A stretch of 54,925 bases of DNA from Spirochaetales bacterium (GTDB taxonomy: Bacteria > Spirochaetota > Spirochaetia > SZUA-6 > RPPD01). The notes below the pieces were generated by a model. It was not told the origin of the DNA and searched no databases. It worked only from the letters and a program-made list of their open reading frames with translations. The position numbers and the translations under genes are program-made. Where the stretch lies: contig JAFGSW010000001.1 of assembly GCA_016934415.1 (NCBI GenBank), positions 1 to 54,925 on the forward strand. Reading direction: 5' to 3'. This document shows positions 34,624-43,140 of this stretch, piece by piece. Position 1 is the first letter of the stretch. Each line of letters begins with the position of its first letter.

Positions 34624-35120
34624 ATGCGTGGATTGAATATTGTAATGGAAAGCATGGCCCCGCATCCCGGAAGACAAGACGGCCGTGGTGATTAAACGGT
34701 GGATCCCGCCGTCGGGTAATGACTTCATCAAGGATCCGTCCGGAAGGTTCGCGAGACCGGGGGGAGACCCGGGGAGCGACCGTCCCTGCGTGCGATCCGA
34801 TTTCGAAGACGGCTCCTGGGAGAAAAAAACTCTGCCGCACGACTGGGCGATTACGGGCCGTTTCAACCGCGCGGGCGGCGGCGGGATGGGCAGTCTGCCG
34901 ACCGCCGGCGTGGGGTGGTACCGGAAGAAACTCGACGCGATCGAGAACAAATCGGTTCGAGACGCGAAGGTCGGCGTGTCCACGGCGATATTCGCCCTCG
35001 ACGCGAACTGCAAACGGGTCGGGCGCGTCACCGCGTTCGAGCCGGCCGATGGGCCGAAAGCGGTAAAGCGTCGATCAAGACCACGGTCGTACGCCAAAGC
35101 TTTCGATCCAATGACATGGA
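34624..35120 (+). pseudogene. Remnant of a GH2 beta-galactosidase-type gene
   Basis: From 34685 the frame reads FEDGSWEKKTLPHDWAITG followed by GGGGMGSLPTAGVGWYRKKL. This is the N-terminal sugar-binding domain of GH2 beta-galactosidases. It then jumps to VGVSTAIFALDANCKRVGRV and ADGPKAVKR, which resembles the following GH2 immunoglobulin-like domain. Most of the first domain and the entire catalytic barrel are absent. A well-placed start (GGGAGG 7 bases before ATG 34624) now opens a frame of only 23 codons, which suggests a frameshift near 34690. A terminator follows directly. The product is non-functional. Confidence 0.65.
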
Positions 35121-35121
35121 A

Positions 35122-35157
35122 ACGACCCGGCGTCTCCGACACCGGGTCGTTTTTTTA
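35122..35157 (+). terminator. Rho-independent terminator
   Basis: ACGACCCGG and CCGGGTCGT form a 9-bp stem with an 11-base loop, followed by seven T. It ends the GH2 remnant and is likely the original terminator of that gene. Confidence 0.88.
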
Positions 35158-35261
35158 ACGTAGAGAAAATCCCCAGGGGTAAAACAATCCCAACGTCAAG
35201 GGACGGAGCTTGCTATTTCTGCGGAAGGCGGCTCCGTATCCGTACCGGAAGCGGAGTCGAG

Positions 35262-36335
35262 CTAGTGGGCCTCGTAAAAATCCACGTTTTCCTTTGTAAT
35301 GATGTCGATGGGCATTGCCATTGTCCTGCGGCATTTTTCCTTGAGCGCGACGGAGCGATAGAGGGCGTAGACGCCTTTGTATCCCTGTTGTTCCGGTTTC
35401 TGGCTGATGAGAAAATCGATGGCGCCGGAGCGGAGGGCTTCGATATTGGCCGGGATGAGATCGTAACCGATGAGGAATATCTTCCGGCCCCGGGCGATCT
35501 TTCGCAGCTCGGCCGCGACGAAATGGACCGCTACATTGGCCACGAACACGCCGGCCAGGTCGGGATGAGAGGCGATAATCGACTTGAGGAGCGAGGCGGT
35601 CGTCTCCCGCTTCTCGGGGGCAAAGAGTTGATATTCCCAGGCTCGTACTTTGTCCCCGTCCGGAAAGGCCTCCTTAAACCCATCCGCCCGCGTGCGGATG
35701 TGGGGATCGTCCGGCACGGTGAGGATGGCGGCGACCGAGGAGGGGACGGGCACGAGGAGTCTCAGGAGGCGCCCGCAGACGAGCCCGCTTTGTTTCGAGT
35801 TTTGGCCGATGAAGGAAAGCGGCGTGAGGCCGTCGAGGTCGGTGTTGATGAAGACGTAGGGGATGTTGCCGTCGAGGCGGGCGAGAAGGCCGCGCACGGA
35901 CTCGTGCAGCACGGGCGCGCAGAGAAGCCCGTCGAGCCCGGCCGCCAGGATCTTCCGCTCCACCGGCTTGAATTGTTCCGGAGCGTAGCGGTCGTAATGG
36001 AAATACGTCACGCGAACGCGGTAGTGGTGAAGCTCCCGGGCGGCCCGTTCGACGCCGGCGACGGAGGTTTCCCAGAAGGCGCTGTCCTGTTCCGGAAGCG
36101 GAACGGTTATCCCGAAATGGTAGGTCTTGGCGCGGGAAAGGTGGCTGGCGTAGATGTTCGGCTTGTAGCCCGTTTCCCGGATGATCTTCCGCACCCGCGC
36201 GGCGGTGGCCGGGGCGACGCGGCCGCGGTCGTGGACGACCCGGTCGACGGTGCCGATGGAGACCTTCGCCTTTTTCGCGATTTCCTTGATGGTGGCGGGC
36301 TCGGTATGCGCGCTACGTTTGGCGGGCTTTTTCAT
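35262..36335 (-). CDS. LacI-family transcriptional regulator
   Basis: The 357-residue regulator has the LacI helix-turn-helix (TIKEIAKKAKVSIGTVDRVV at about 17-36, then hinge helix NIYASHLSRAKT). A periplasmic-binding-protein-like sensor domain follows (HFGITVPLPEQDSAFWETSV onward). The substitution GTVDRVVH in place of the usual STVSRVLN is typical of a subgroup that binds sugars or polyols. Its operon partner is unclear: the nearest sugar gene is the dead GH2 fragment on the other strand, which may be its former target. No operator is obvious. Confidence 0.9.
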   Translation of the reverse strand: MKKPAKRSAHTEPATIKEIAKKAKVSIGTVDRVVHDRGRVAPATAARVRKIIRETGYKPNIYASHLSRAKTYHFGITVPLPEQDSAFWETSVAGVERAARELHHYRVRVTYFHYDRYAPEQFKPVERKILAAGLDGLLCAPVLHESVRGLLARLDGNIPYVFINTDLDGLTPLSFIGQNSKQSGLVCGRLLRLLVPVPSSVAAILTVPDDPHIRTRADGFKEAFPDGDKVRAWEYQLFAPEKRETTASLLKSIIASHPDLAGVFVANVAVHFVAAELRKIARGRKIFLIGYDLIPANIEALRSGAIDFLISQKPEQQGYKGVYALYRSVALKEKCRRTMAMPIDIITKENVDFYEAH

Positions 36336-36441
36336 AAAGGTTGGTCCCTATTCTACCACGGCGGCGCGATATGATCAAAGAGTGATCGGAAAAACGTCAT
36401 GTACGATTATTTCCCTCTGGGATTTCAACTGAACCGGCCCG

Positions 36442-37323
36442 TCACAGGCTGCAGCAATTTTTGACGACCGCTTCGGGCTCGCGCCTTCGCGTCTCGAGCT
36501 TGGCCGTCGCCAGGCTGAGCCGGATGATGGACTTCTGCGGGCACTTTTCCACGCACACGCCGCATTGCGTGCATGTGGCCGGATCGATCACCGCCAGGTT
36601 GTCGGTGACGACGATGGCTTTCTCCGGGCAGTTTTTCTCGCAGATTTTACAAGCGGTGCAGGCGATGCCGCACACATCCTTGGCCTGGCGGCCCCGGTCG
36701 CGGTTGGCGCAGGCCACGAGCACTGACTGGCTCTTCGGCTGCATGGAGATGAGGGCCCGCGGGCAGGCCTTGACGCACTTTTCGCACGACCGGCATTTCT
36801 CGGGGTCGACGAGCGCGACGCCCTGCTCGGTGATGTGGACGGCGTCGAACGGACAGACCTGGACGCAGCTCCCCAGTCCGAGGCAGCCTTCCTGGCAGGC
36901 TTTGTCTCCGCCGAAGAACAGGTGGGCCGCCTGGCAGTTGTCGAGGCCCCGGTAGTCGTATTTCATCTTGGCGATATCGCGTCCGGCGCGGCAGGCCACG
37001 AAGGCGATTTTATCATCAGGGGCTTCCAGCGAGATGCCGAGCGTCTTCGCCAGTTTCTGGGCCGTCGCCTGCCCTCCCGCCAGGCAGGCGGTCGCATAGG
37101 ATGTGTCCTCGACGATCTTCTCGGCCAATCCCCGGCAGCCGGGAAATCCGCAGGCGCCGCAGTTGGAGCCGGGCAGGTCGGCGAGCACGAGCTCGAGCCG
37201 CGGGTCGGTCTTGACCGCCAGTTTGCGGAAGGCGAAGAGCAAGAGCACGGCGAAAAGCAGTCCCAGCACGCCCAGGATCAGGACGGCCGCTCCCATGGAT
37301 CCGAATATCTGTAACACGTTCAT
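36442..37323 (-). CDS. rnfB: Rnf complex ferredoxin subunit RnfB
   Basis: RnfB carries electrons from reduced ferredoxin into the membrane Rnf complex. A single N-terminal membrane helix (about 10-30) precedes the four-Cys cluster motif CGACGFPGC. Four further cluster motifs follow, including CQEGCLGLGSCVQVC, CRSCEKCVKAC, CTACKICEKNC and CTQCGVCVEKC. The C-terminal CCSL tail is Cys-rich. The protein (293 residues) has the longer multi-cluster form seen in anaerobes. It is the last gene of the rnfCDGEAB operon, 125 bases after rnfA. Confidence 0.96.
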   Translation of the reverse strand: MNVLQIFGSMGAAVLILGVLGLLFAVLLLFAFRKLAVKTDPRLELVLADLPGSNCGACGFPGCRGLAEKIVEDTSYATACLAGGQATAQKLAKTLGISLEAPDDKIAFVACRAGRDIAKMKYDYRGLDNCQAAHLFFGGDKACQEGCLGLGSCVQVCPFDAVHITEQGVALVDPEKCRSCEKCVKACPRALISMQPKSQSVLVACANRDRGRQAKDVCGIACTACKICEKNCPEKAIVVTDNLAVIDPATCTQCGVCVEKCPQKSIIRLSLATAKLETRRREPEAVVKNCCSL

Positions 37324-37448
37324 GGCGCCACCTGTCGAGAATGTATTTTTTCGTTCGACGACCGGCAGGGAGGCGGGATTTCCTCCGTGACGCCGAGCGC
37401 CGTTATTTTAAAAAATAATAGTCTATTTAAAGATAACTCTTTTTCCGT

Positions 37449-38039
37449 TTATAGTCCAAACAACCCTTTGAAGCCCATGAAGGCCAGGGACATGAGGCTC
37501 GCCGTGATGAAGGCGATCGGTTGGCCTTTGAAGGACTTGGAAATCGGGGCGTGGTCGACCACTTCCCGGATGCCGGCGAACAGGACGATGGCCAGGAAGA
37601 AACCAACGCTCACGCCCAGGGTGTACATCTCGCTTCTGAAAAAATCCAGCTTGTAATCGTTGGCCAGGAAGGCGGCGCCCAGCACCGCGCAGTTGGTGGT
37701 GATCAGCGGCAGGTAGATCCCCAGCGCCAGGTAGAGGGGCGGGAGGACTTTGCGGATGAACATCTCCACGAGCTGAACGAAAGCGGCGATGCTCAAGATG
37801 AAGACGGCGGTCCGCAGGTACTCCATGTGGTAGAATTCGAGCACCTGGTAAACCAGCCAGGACACCCCGGTTGACAGCACCATGACGAAGACGACCGCGA
37901 ACCCCATGCCGACGGACGCTTTCAAACTCGACGAAATTCCGAAGAAGGGGCAAAGGCCGAGAAACCTCATAAGGAGGATGTTGTTCACCAGCATGGCGGA
38001 GAGGAAAATGAGGAAGAAACTCATGTCATTGGCGATCAT
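37449..38039 (-). CDS. rnfA: Rnf complex membrane subunit RnfA
   Basis: RnfA is a 196-residue membrane subunit with six hydrophobic helices and the family segments LVNNILLMRFLGLCPFFG and LGIYLPLITTNCAVLG. The Cys in LGLCPF and TTNCAVLG coordinate the intramembrane [2Fe-2S] cluster shared with RnfE. ATG 38039 is favoured over ATG 38024 because AAGGAG lies 9 bases upstream. It overlaps the rnfE end by 14 bases. Confidence 0.96.
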   Translation of the reverse strand: MIANDMSFFLIFLSAMLVNNILLMRFLGLCPFFGISSSLKASVGMGFAVVFVMVLSTGVSWLVYQVLEFYHMEYLRTAVFILSIAAFVQLVEMFIRKVLPPLYLALGIYLPLITTNCAVLGAAFLANDYKLDFFRSEMYTLGVSVGFFLAIVLFAGIREVVDHAPISKSFKGQPIAFITASLMSLAFMGFKGLFGL

Positions 38040-38739
38040 CGGTTGATGCTCCTTCGCCGGAAACTGTCGGGGACGCGGTCGCGGCCTGTCTCAAATTCGA
38101 CTGTGTCTTGCGTGCTTTCGCGGTGGCCAGCAGATCGCCTATCTTGTGGTGCAGGGCGATCAGGAATCCGATGACAAGAAACGCGCCGGGCGCGAGTATG
38201 AAAATCAGGACGCCGGGATACCATTTGTCCGAGAGGACCGTGATGTCCTTGAGGCCGAGAAGGGAGAGGCTGATCGTTCCTTCACCCATCAAACCGCGGA
38301 GGATGCCGATGAGGGCGATGACGACGGTGAACCCGATACCCATGCCGAGCCCGTCGAGAAAGGATCGCCAGACGCCGTTCTTGCTGGCGAAGGCCTCGGC
38401 GCGTCCCATGATGATGCAGTTCACCACGATGAGGGGCACGAACACGCCGAGGGAGCGGGAGAGGTCCGGCACGAAGGCTTTCATGACGTAATCGGCGACG
38501 GTGACCAGCGTGGCGATTACCGTGATGTATACGGGGATGCGCACCTGTCCGGGAACGAGCCGGCGGACGAGCGAGATGACGACGTTCGAGCCGACGATGA
38601 CGAAGCTGAAGGCCAGGCCCATCCCGAGGGCGTCCGAGAAATTGGTGGAGCAGGCCAGGGTGGCGCACAGCCCGAGCATGATGACGAGGATCGGGTTTTC
38701 CTTGAACAGGCCCTTGCCGATTTCTCCTAACGGTTTCAT
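38026..38739 (-). CDS. rnfE: Rnf complex membrane subunit RnfE
   Basis: RnfE is a 237-residue paralogue-like partner of RnfA with six hydrophobic segments. The Cys-containing motifs LGLCATLACSTNFSDALGMG and PLIVVNCIIMGRAEA fit cluster ligation with RnfA. A hydrophilic C-terminal tail (about 205-237) is longer than usual. The gene overlaps rnfG by 4 bases upstream and rnfA by 14 bases downstream. Confidence 0.96.
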   Translation of the reverse strand: MKPLGEIGKGLFKENPILVIMLGLCATLACSTNFSDALGMGLAFSFVIVGSNVVISLVRRLVPGQVRIPVYITVIATLVTVADYVMKAFVPDLSRSLGVFVPLIVVNCIIMGRAEAFASKNGVWRSFLDGLGMGIGFTVVIALIGILRGLMGEGTISLSLLGLKDITVLSDKWYPGVLIFILAPGAFLVIGFLIALHHKIGDLLATAKARKTQSNLRQAATASPTVSGEGASTDDRQ

Positions 38740-39299
38740 GGCGTGGTCTCCTTAGCGGCGCCGGCCGCCGTCAATTCGCCCCTCAGGAAGGCGTCCAGGG
38801 CCTCGCGGACGGCCTTGGTGACGGCCCGGGGGGAGATGGTGGCGCCGGTGATCGCGTCGATTTTCCCCTTGGCGGGATCGTCCTTTTTCAAAAACAACTG
38901 GTCGACGGGTTTACCCCGATACTGGTCGGTGAAGCTCGGTTTGATGATCTTGGCGCCTAGACCCGGCGTCTCCGTCTGGGTGACTATTTTGATTCCGGTG
39001 ACATGGTTTTCGAGATCGATGCCGAAGATGATCGATAGAACGCCCGAATATCCCTGGGATTCGGCGCTCAGGACGCGGCCGACGACCGTATCGCCGTCGA
39101 GGGCCTCCCACAGTTTATCCTTTACGACGATCTTGAAGCCGGTGGCGCGGGGCTGCACCACCCTCATGGCGTTTTCCTTCTCAACCCGCTCGTTCTCGGC
39201 AATCTTATCTTTGGTGACGGTGTCGACCAGGGCGAGGCTCGCGGCGGCCACAACGCAGGTGACGCTGAGGACCACGGCCGGTACGATGAGATTCTTCAT
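38736..39299 (-). CDS. rnfG: Rnf complex FMN-binding subunit RnfG
   Basis: RnfG is a 187-residue protein with one N-terminal membrane helix (about 5-26) and a periplasmic FMN domain. The motif ITGATISPRAV contains the Thr that carries covalently bound FMN. The internal ATG at 39299 (MKNLIVPAV) is the true start: the frame stays open further upstream through rnfD, but that reading has no homology. The start lies 4 bases inside the rnfD end. Confidence 0.95.
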   Translation of the reverse strand: MKNLIVPAVVLSVTCVVAAASLALVDTVTKDKIAENERVEKENAMRVVQPRATGFKIVVKDKLWEALDGDTVVGRVLSAESQGYSGVLSIIFGIDLENHVTGIKIVTQTETPGLGAKIIKPSFTDQYRGKPVDQLFLKKDDPAKGKIDAITGATISPRAVTKAVREALDAFLRGELTAAGAAKETTP

Positions 39300-40282
39300 G
39301 CTTCGGATCCCCCCTTGGGCGCGGCGGCGGTCTTTCGCAGAGCGGACGTCCTGGTTCCGAACACCCTGGGCCGGAAGGCTTTGTCCAGAAGCGGCACGGC
39401 GCAGTTCATAAGCAGGATGGAGTAACAGACTCCCTCCGGGAATCCCCCGTAATTGCGGATGACGATCGTCAGGATACCGCACCCCGCGCCGAAGACGACC
39501 TTGCCCCAGGGCGTGGCGGGCGAGGTGACGAGATCGGTGGCCATGAAAAATGCGCCCAGGATGAGCCCGCCGGACAACACCGCCTCGAGCGGGTCGCGGC
39601 CGAAGATCCAGGAAAGCAGCGCCGCCACGGCGATGTAGGGCAGGGGGATGCGGAGGTCGACGACGCGGAAGAGCACGAGCAGGGCGGCGCCGATCAGAAG
39701 CGTCAGCTTGCAGGTTTCCCCCAGGGCGCCGGGCACCGTGCCGAAGAAGAGGTCGCCGAGGGAATAGTGAACGTTCGCCGTCCCTTCCTTGATCGCGTTC
39801 AGGGCGGAGGCGGCGGTGACGGCGTCGAAGGAGAGGATCGAATGGACCGGCCGGGTCGTGGCGTTCACGAACACCGGAAACGAGGTCTGCAGCACGGCCC
39901 GGGCCGCGAGCGCCGGGTTGAAGATGTTGAAACCCAGTCCGCCGAAAAGCTGCTTGACGAGGAATATCGCGGAGACGCCGCCGACGATCACCACCCAGAA
40001 GGGCGTGGAAGAGGGCAGGATGAAGGCGAGGAGCAGGCCGGTCACCACCGCGCTTCCGTCCTTGATCGTGACGGGACGTTTGAACGCGAGCTGCGACAGG
40101 ACTTCGGTCGCGACGCAGGTGGCCACGCTCACGCCGATGACGAACGCGGCGGGCAGTCCGAATATGATCACCCCGGCCACGGCGGTGGGAAGCAGGGCGA
40201 CGACCACCAGCCACATGATGCCGGCGGTGTTGCCCCTGGTCAGGAAATGGGGCGAGGAGCTGATGACAAATCGATCCGACAT
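39296..40282 (-). CDS. rnfD: Rnf complex membrane subunit RnfD
   Basis: RnfD is a 328-residue membrane subunit with about ten helices and a covalent FMN. The expected attachment Thr is in DAVTAASAL, a slight variant of the usual DAVTGATPL. Segments LGGLGFNIFNPALAARA and GGLILGAFFMATDLVTSP are highly conserved in the NqrB/RnfD family. It is one of the core units that couple electron flow to Na+ or H+ transport. Confidence 0.95.
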   Translation of the reverse strand: MSDRFVISSSPHFLTRGNTAGIMWLVVVALLPTAVAGVIIFGLPAAFVIGVSVATCVATEVLSQLAFKRPVTIKDGSAVVTGLLLAFILPSSTPFWVVIVGGVSAIFLVKQLFGGLGFNIFNPALAARAVLQTSFPVFVNATTRPVHSILSFDAVTAASALNAIKEGTANVHYSLGDLFFGTVPGALGETCKLTLLIGAALLVLFRVVDLRIPLPYIAVAALLSWIFGRDPLEAVLSGGLILGAFFMATDLVTSPATPWGKVVFGAGCGILTIVIRNYGGFPEGVCYSILLMNCAVPLLDKAFRPRVFGTRTSALRKTAAAPKGGSEA

Positions 40283-40346
40283 GAGGATTCCTTGAGCAAT
40301 GCGATCGCAACCGGCTTCGCGCCCGGACGGGCGCGGGAAGAGCGGA

Positions 40347-41813
40347 CTACTTCTTCTGTTTGGCCAGGTTCAGCTTCGCGTATTTGATGAGGTGCACCAA
40401 TGGCCGCGCCGAGGGACATACAAAGGAGCACACTCCGCATTCCATGCAGTCTTTGACGTTGAACTCGGCGCAGGCCGCGAAATCGTTCCGCTCCGAGAGA
40501 TTCCCGAGCTGGTAGGGCATGAGGCCCGCCGGGCAGCGGTCCACGCAGGCGCCGCATTTGACGCACGCCACCGACGGCTTCGTATCGCCCTGCTTCAGCA
40601 CCAGAAATCCGCTCGTGCCCTTGATGACGGGCGCGTCCAGCGTGTACTGCGCCAGACCCATCATCGGTCCGCCCATGATCATCTTGTACCCGGCCCGCGG
40701 CTTCTCCGCCGGCGCGGCTCCTTCCGCAGGGCCGGCCGTTTTGGCGCTCGATACTTCCACGCCTTGCGCTTCCGCGCCCGGCACTTCGACGCCCGCCGCA
40801 GCGGCGCCGTCGCTTCCCGTGACGCCGCCCGCGAATGCCAGCAGGTCCCGGAAGCTCGTACCGATGCGGACGAGGACGTTGGCGGGTTCAGCGACCGCGT
40901 CGCCGCTCACCGTCACCACCCGCTCGATGAGCGGCTTGTCCTTGACGACCGCCTCGTACACGGCGAAGGCGGTGCCCACGTTCTGGACGACCACGCCCAC
41001 CTCGAACGGCAGTCCCCCGGACGGCACTTCGCGTCCGAGGAGGGCCTTGATGAGTTGTTTTTCCGCGCCCTGCGGGTATTTCACCTTGAGGGTCGCGACG
41101 CGCACCGACTCGTCCCCGGCGATCTCCCCGGCCGCTTCTTTCCGCCGGATTTTTTCCCGCAAGAGGTCGGCCGCGTCCGTTTTATTTTTCTCGATTCCGA
41201 TGACGGCGGTCTTTATATCGAGTGCTTTGAGGAGAATGAGCACTCCCTCGAGGATCTCATCGGACCGTTCCAGCATGAGCCGGTGATCGGTGGTGAGGTA
41301 CGGCTCGCACTCGGCGCCGTTCACAAGGAGCGCCCGGATGGTCTTGCCGGGCGGGGGCGAGAGCTTGACGTGCGTGGGAAAGGCGGCGCCGCCCATGCCC
41401 ACGATGCCCGCTTCCTTGATTTTATCCTTGATGGACTCCGCGGTGAGCGTTCGCCAATCGATATTTTTCGTCCAGGCGGCCGTCGCCGCCGTCGCGTCCG
41501 GTTTGCTTTCGATGACGACCGACGGCACGGGGAAGGCCAGCACCGGGTGGGGACGGCTTTCGACGGCGACGACCGTTCCCGCGATCGAAGCGTGCACGGG
41601 AGCCGACACGAACCCCGTGCTCTCCCCGATTTTCTGCCCCTCGTTCACCTCGTCCCCGACGGCCACGATGGCCCGGCAGGGGCTGCCGGTATGCTGGGAC
41701 AAGGGGATCACCACCCGCAGGGGCGTGGGTAAAGTTACGATGGGTTTGTTTTGGGTGAGGTGTTTATGCTCCGGGGGATGAACTCCGCCCCGGAAGCTTT
41801 TTCGACCGAACAT
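40347..41813 (-). CDS. rnfC: Rnf complex NADH-binding subunit RnfC
   Basis: RnfC oxidises or reduces NAD(H) and carries FMN and two [4Fe-4S] clusters. The motif GMGGAAFPTHVK (139-150) is the nucleotide site and CVKCGACVDRC and CMECGVCSFVC are cluster sites. An Ala/Glu/Val-rich, repeat-like insert at about 334-374 (GVEVPGAEAQGVEV) lies just before YKMIMGGPMMG and is not typical. ATG 41813 (MFGRKSFRGG) is chosen over a TTG at 41849 since homologues start there; the TTG is better explained as part of a promoter -35 box. Confidence 0.93.
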   Translation of the reverse strand: MFGRKSFRGGVHPPEHKHLTQNKPIVTLPTPLRVVIPLSQHTGSPCRAIVAVGDEVNEGQKIGESTGFVSAPVHASIAGTVVAVESRPHPVLAFPVPSVVIESKPDATAATAAWTKNIDWRTLTAESIKDKIKEAGIVGMGGAAFPTHVKLSPPPGKTIRALLVNGAECEPYLTTDHRLMLERSDEILEGVLILLKALDIKTAVIGIEKNKTDAADLLREKIRRKEAAGEIAGDESVRVATLKVKYPQGAEKQLIKALLGREVPSGGLPFEVGVVVQNVGTAFAVYEAVVKDKPLIERVVTVSGDAVAEPANVLVRIGTSFRDLLAFAGGVTGSDGAAAAGVEVPGAEAQGVEVSSAKTAGPAEGAAPAEKPRAGYKMIMGGPMMGLAQYTLDAPVIKGTSGFLVLKQGDTKPSVACVKCGACVDRCPAGLMPYQLGNLSERNDFAACAEFNVKDCMECGVCSFVCPSARPLVHLIKYAKLNLAKQKK

Positions 41814-41820
41814 GGGGAAA

Positions 41821-41849
41821 AACGTAAATGGAAACGGCGACTTTGTCAA
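41821..41849 (-). promoter_or_regulatory. Possible rnf operon promoter
   Basis: On the minus strand TTGACA (41844-41849), a 17-base spacer and TACGTT (41821-41826) precede the rnfC ATG by only 7 bases. If used, the transcript would be nearly leaderless. No Shine-Dalgarno is seen before that ATG, which is consistent. Confidence 0.35.
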
Positions 41850-41880
41850 CAGGAGGCCGAATCGCGTGTCAAGCCGAATC

Positions 41881-42078
41881 GGAAAGGTCGATAAGGAATC
41901 CAGGAAACCAGGAAGGGAAAGATGTAAAGAAAGAAATCAAAGACGAGCGCGTGAGGATGTGCTGTAATAAAGGCAAGAGGTGAATGGCATGTGAATCGAA
42001 AAAACAAAATCGCCAATTCTTTTCTATATTTTCTTTCCCTCTTTTCCTGGATTCCTGGTTTCCTTATAAATTCCTTTC
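41881..42078. repeat. CCAGGAAACCAGG inverted module in the rnf/pdx divergent gap
   Basis: The left arm GGAATCCAGGAAACCAGGAA (about 41896) faces a right arm ending CCTGGATTCCTGGTTTCCTT followed by ATAAATTCCTTTCC (to 42078). The module fills most of the 343-bp gap between the divergent rnfC and pdxS genes. A near-identical module is at 49262-49392. The remaining gap holds the two promoters. Confidence 0.8.
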
Positions 42079-42110
42079 CAAGTTGATCCCGCGGAATTGA
42101 GGGCGAACGA

Positions 42111-42139
42111 TTGCTTTGCGGGAACGATTTTGGTATATT
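42111..42139 (+). promoter_or_regulatory. Probable pdxST promoter
   Basis: TTGCTT (42111-42116), a 17-base spacer and TATATT (42134-42139) lie 54 bases before the pdxS start. It is the best sigma-70-like match in this gap. Confidence 0.5.
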
Positions 42140-42192
42140 GAGCTTGACTGCACGAAAAATAACGGACTCAAATAAAGGCGAGGCGTGAAGCA

Positions 42193-43134
42193 ATGGCGAA
42201 GAAAGCGATGAACGAAGGCGATATGAATTCCGGGGGAAGCAACGGCCGGTCCAGAGAGATAGCGACCTGGCGCAACAAGGTGGGCTTGGCGGAGATGCTC
42301 AAGGGCGGCGTCATCATGGACGTCACCAATGCCGAGCAGGCCAAGATCGCCGAGGAGGCGGGCGCGGTCGCGGTCATGGCCCTGGAGCGCGTGCCCGCCG
42401 ACATCCGGGTCGAGGGCGGGGTGGCGCGCATGGCCGATCCCGACAAGATCAAGGAGATCCAGGACGCGGTCTCCATTCCCGTGATGGCCAAGTGCCGCAT
42501 CGGCCATTTCGCCGAGGCGCAGATCCTCGAGGCCCTGGGCGTCGATTTCATCGACGAGAGCGAGGTGCTCACCCCGGCCGACGAATCGTTTCACGTCAAC
42601 AAGCTGCTCTTCAAGGTCCCCTTCGTCTGCGGCTGCCGCGACCTGGGGGAGGCCCTGCGCCGCATCGGTGAGGGCGCGGCCATGATCCGCACCAAGGGCG
42701 AGGCCGGCTCAGGGAACGTGGTGGAGGCGGTGCGCCACATGCGCGCCGTCGTGGGCGGCATCCGCCGCCTCCAAAGCCTGCCGGCCGAGGAGCTCATGAC
42801 CGAGGCCAAGAACCTGGGCGCCCCGTACGACCTGGTCGTGGAGGTGGCCCGGACCGGCAAGCTTCCCGTGCCCAACTTCTCGGCGGGCGGGATCGCCACC
42901 CCGGCGGACGCGAGCCTCGTCATGCAGCTCGGCGCGGAATCGGTCTTCGTGGGCTCGGGCATCTTCAAGTCGAGCGATCCGGGCAGGCGCGCCAAGGCGA
43001 TCGTCGAGGCCGTCACCCGCTACGACGACCCGAAGGCCCTCGCCGAGATCTCGCGCGGCCTGGGCGAGCCCATGCCCGGCATCGACGTGCGCCAGCTCGA
43101 CGAGAAACAGCTTCTCGCCCTCCGCGGCTGGTAG
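42193..43134 (+). CDS. pdxS: Pyridoxal 5'-phosphate synthase, PdxS subunit
   Basis: PdxS makes pyridoxal 5'-phosphate from ribose 5-phosphate, glyceraldehyde 3-phosphate and ammonia. Highly conserved segments [67 protein letters not shown] (within 96-125) and [14 protein letters not shown] identify it firmly. The Lys in GGVIMDV-DPDKI regions form the imine intermediates. An N-terminal extension of about 20 residues ([18 protein letters not shown]) precedes the usual start. pdxT follows after 6 bases. Confidence 0.97.
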   Translation: MAKKAMNEGDMNSGGSNGRSREIATWRNKVGLAEMLKGGVIMDVTNAEQAKIAEEAGAVAVMALERVPADIRVEGGVARMADPDKIKEIQDAVSIPVMAKCRIGHFAEAQILEALGVDFIDESEVLTPADESFHVNKLLFKVPFVCGCRDLGEALRRIGEGAAMIRTKGEAGSGNVVEAVRHMRAVVGGIRRLQSLPAEELMTEAKNLGAPYDLVVEVARTGKLPVPNFSAGGIATPADASLVMQLGAESVFVGSGIFKSSDPGRRAKAIVEAVTRYDDPKALAEISRGLGEPMPGIDVRQLDEKQLLALRGW

Positions 43135-43140
43135 AAATAA

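Larger units (their letters stand above)
26304..35211. repeat. Dispersed GGGGACGGAGC element cluster (about 17 copies)
   Basis: Exact or one-base variants of GGGGACGGAGC (or its complement) occur at 26304, 27303, 27861, 29393, 29429, 29470, 29843, 30044, 30325, 30357, 30786, 32265, 32314, 32368, 32421, 32458 and 35199. A looser variant is at 35231. I saw no exact copy elsewhere in the window; the nearest is GGGGACGGAACTC near 22700. Several copies can fold as CGGGG-ACGGAG-CCCCG (30043). About half lie in coding sequence (ABC ATPase, mutM, thrS). The cluster surrounds the RAYT gene at 28856-29332. Confidence 0.85.

Noticed and set aside
36336..36441. Promoter or operator between the LacI-type gene and rnfB
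   Set aside because: No convincing -10/-35 pair or palindrome was seen.
39300..40310. Long upstream extension of rnfG across rnfD
   Set aside because: The Arg/Pro/His-rich translation has no homology; RnfD in another frame is well conserved and RnfG starts at 39299.
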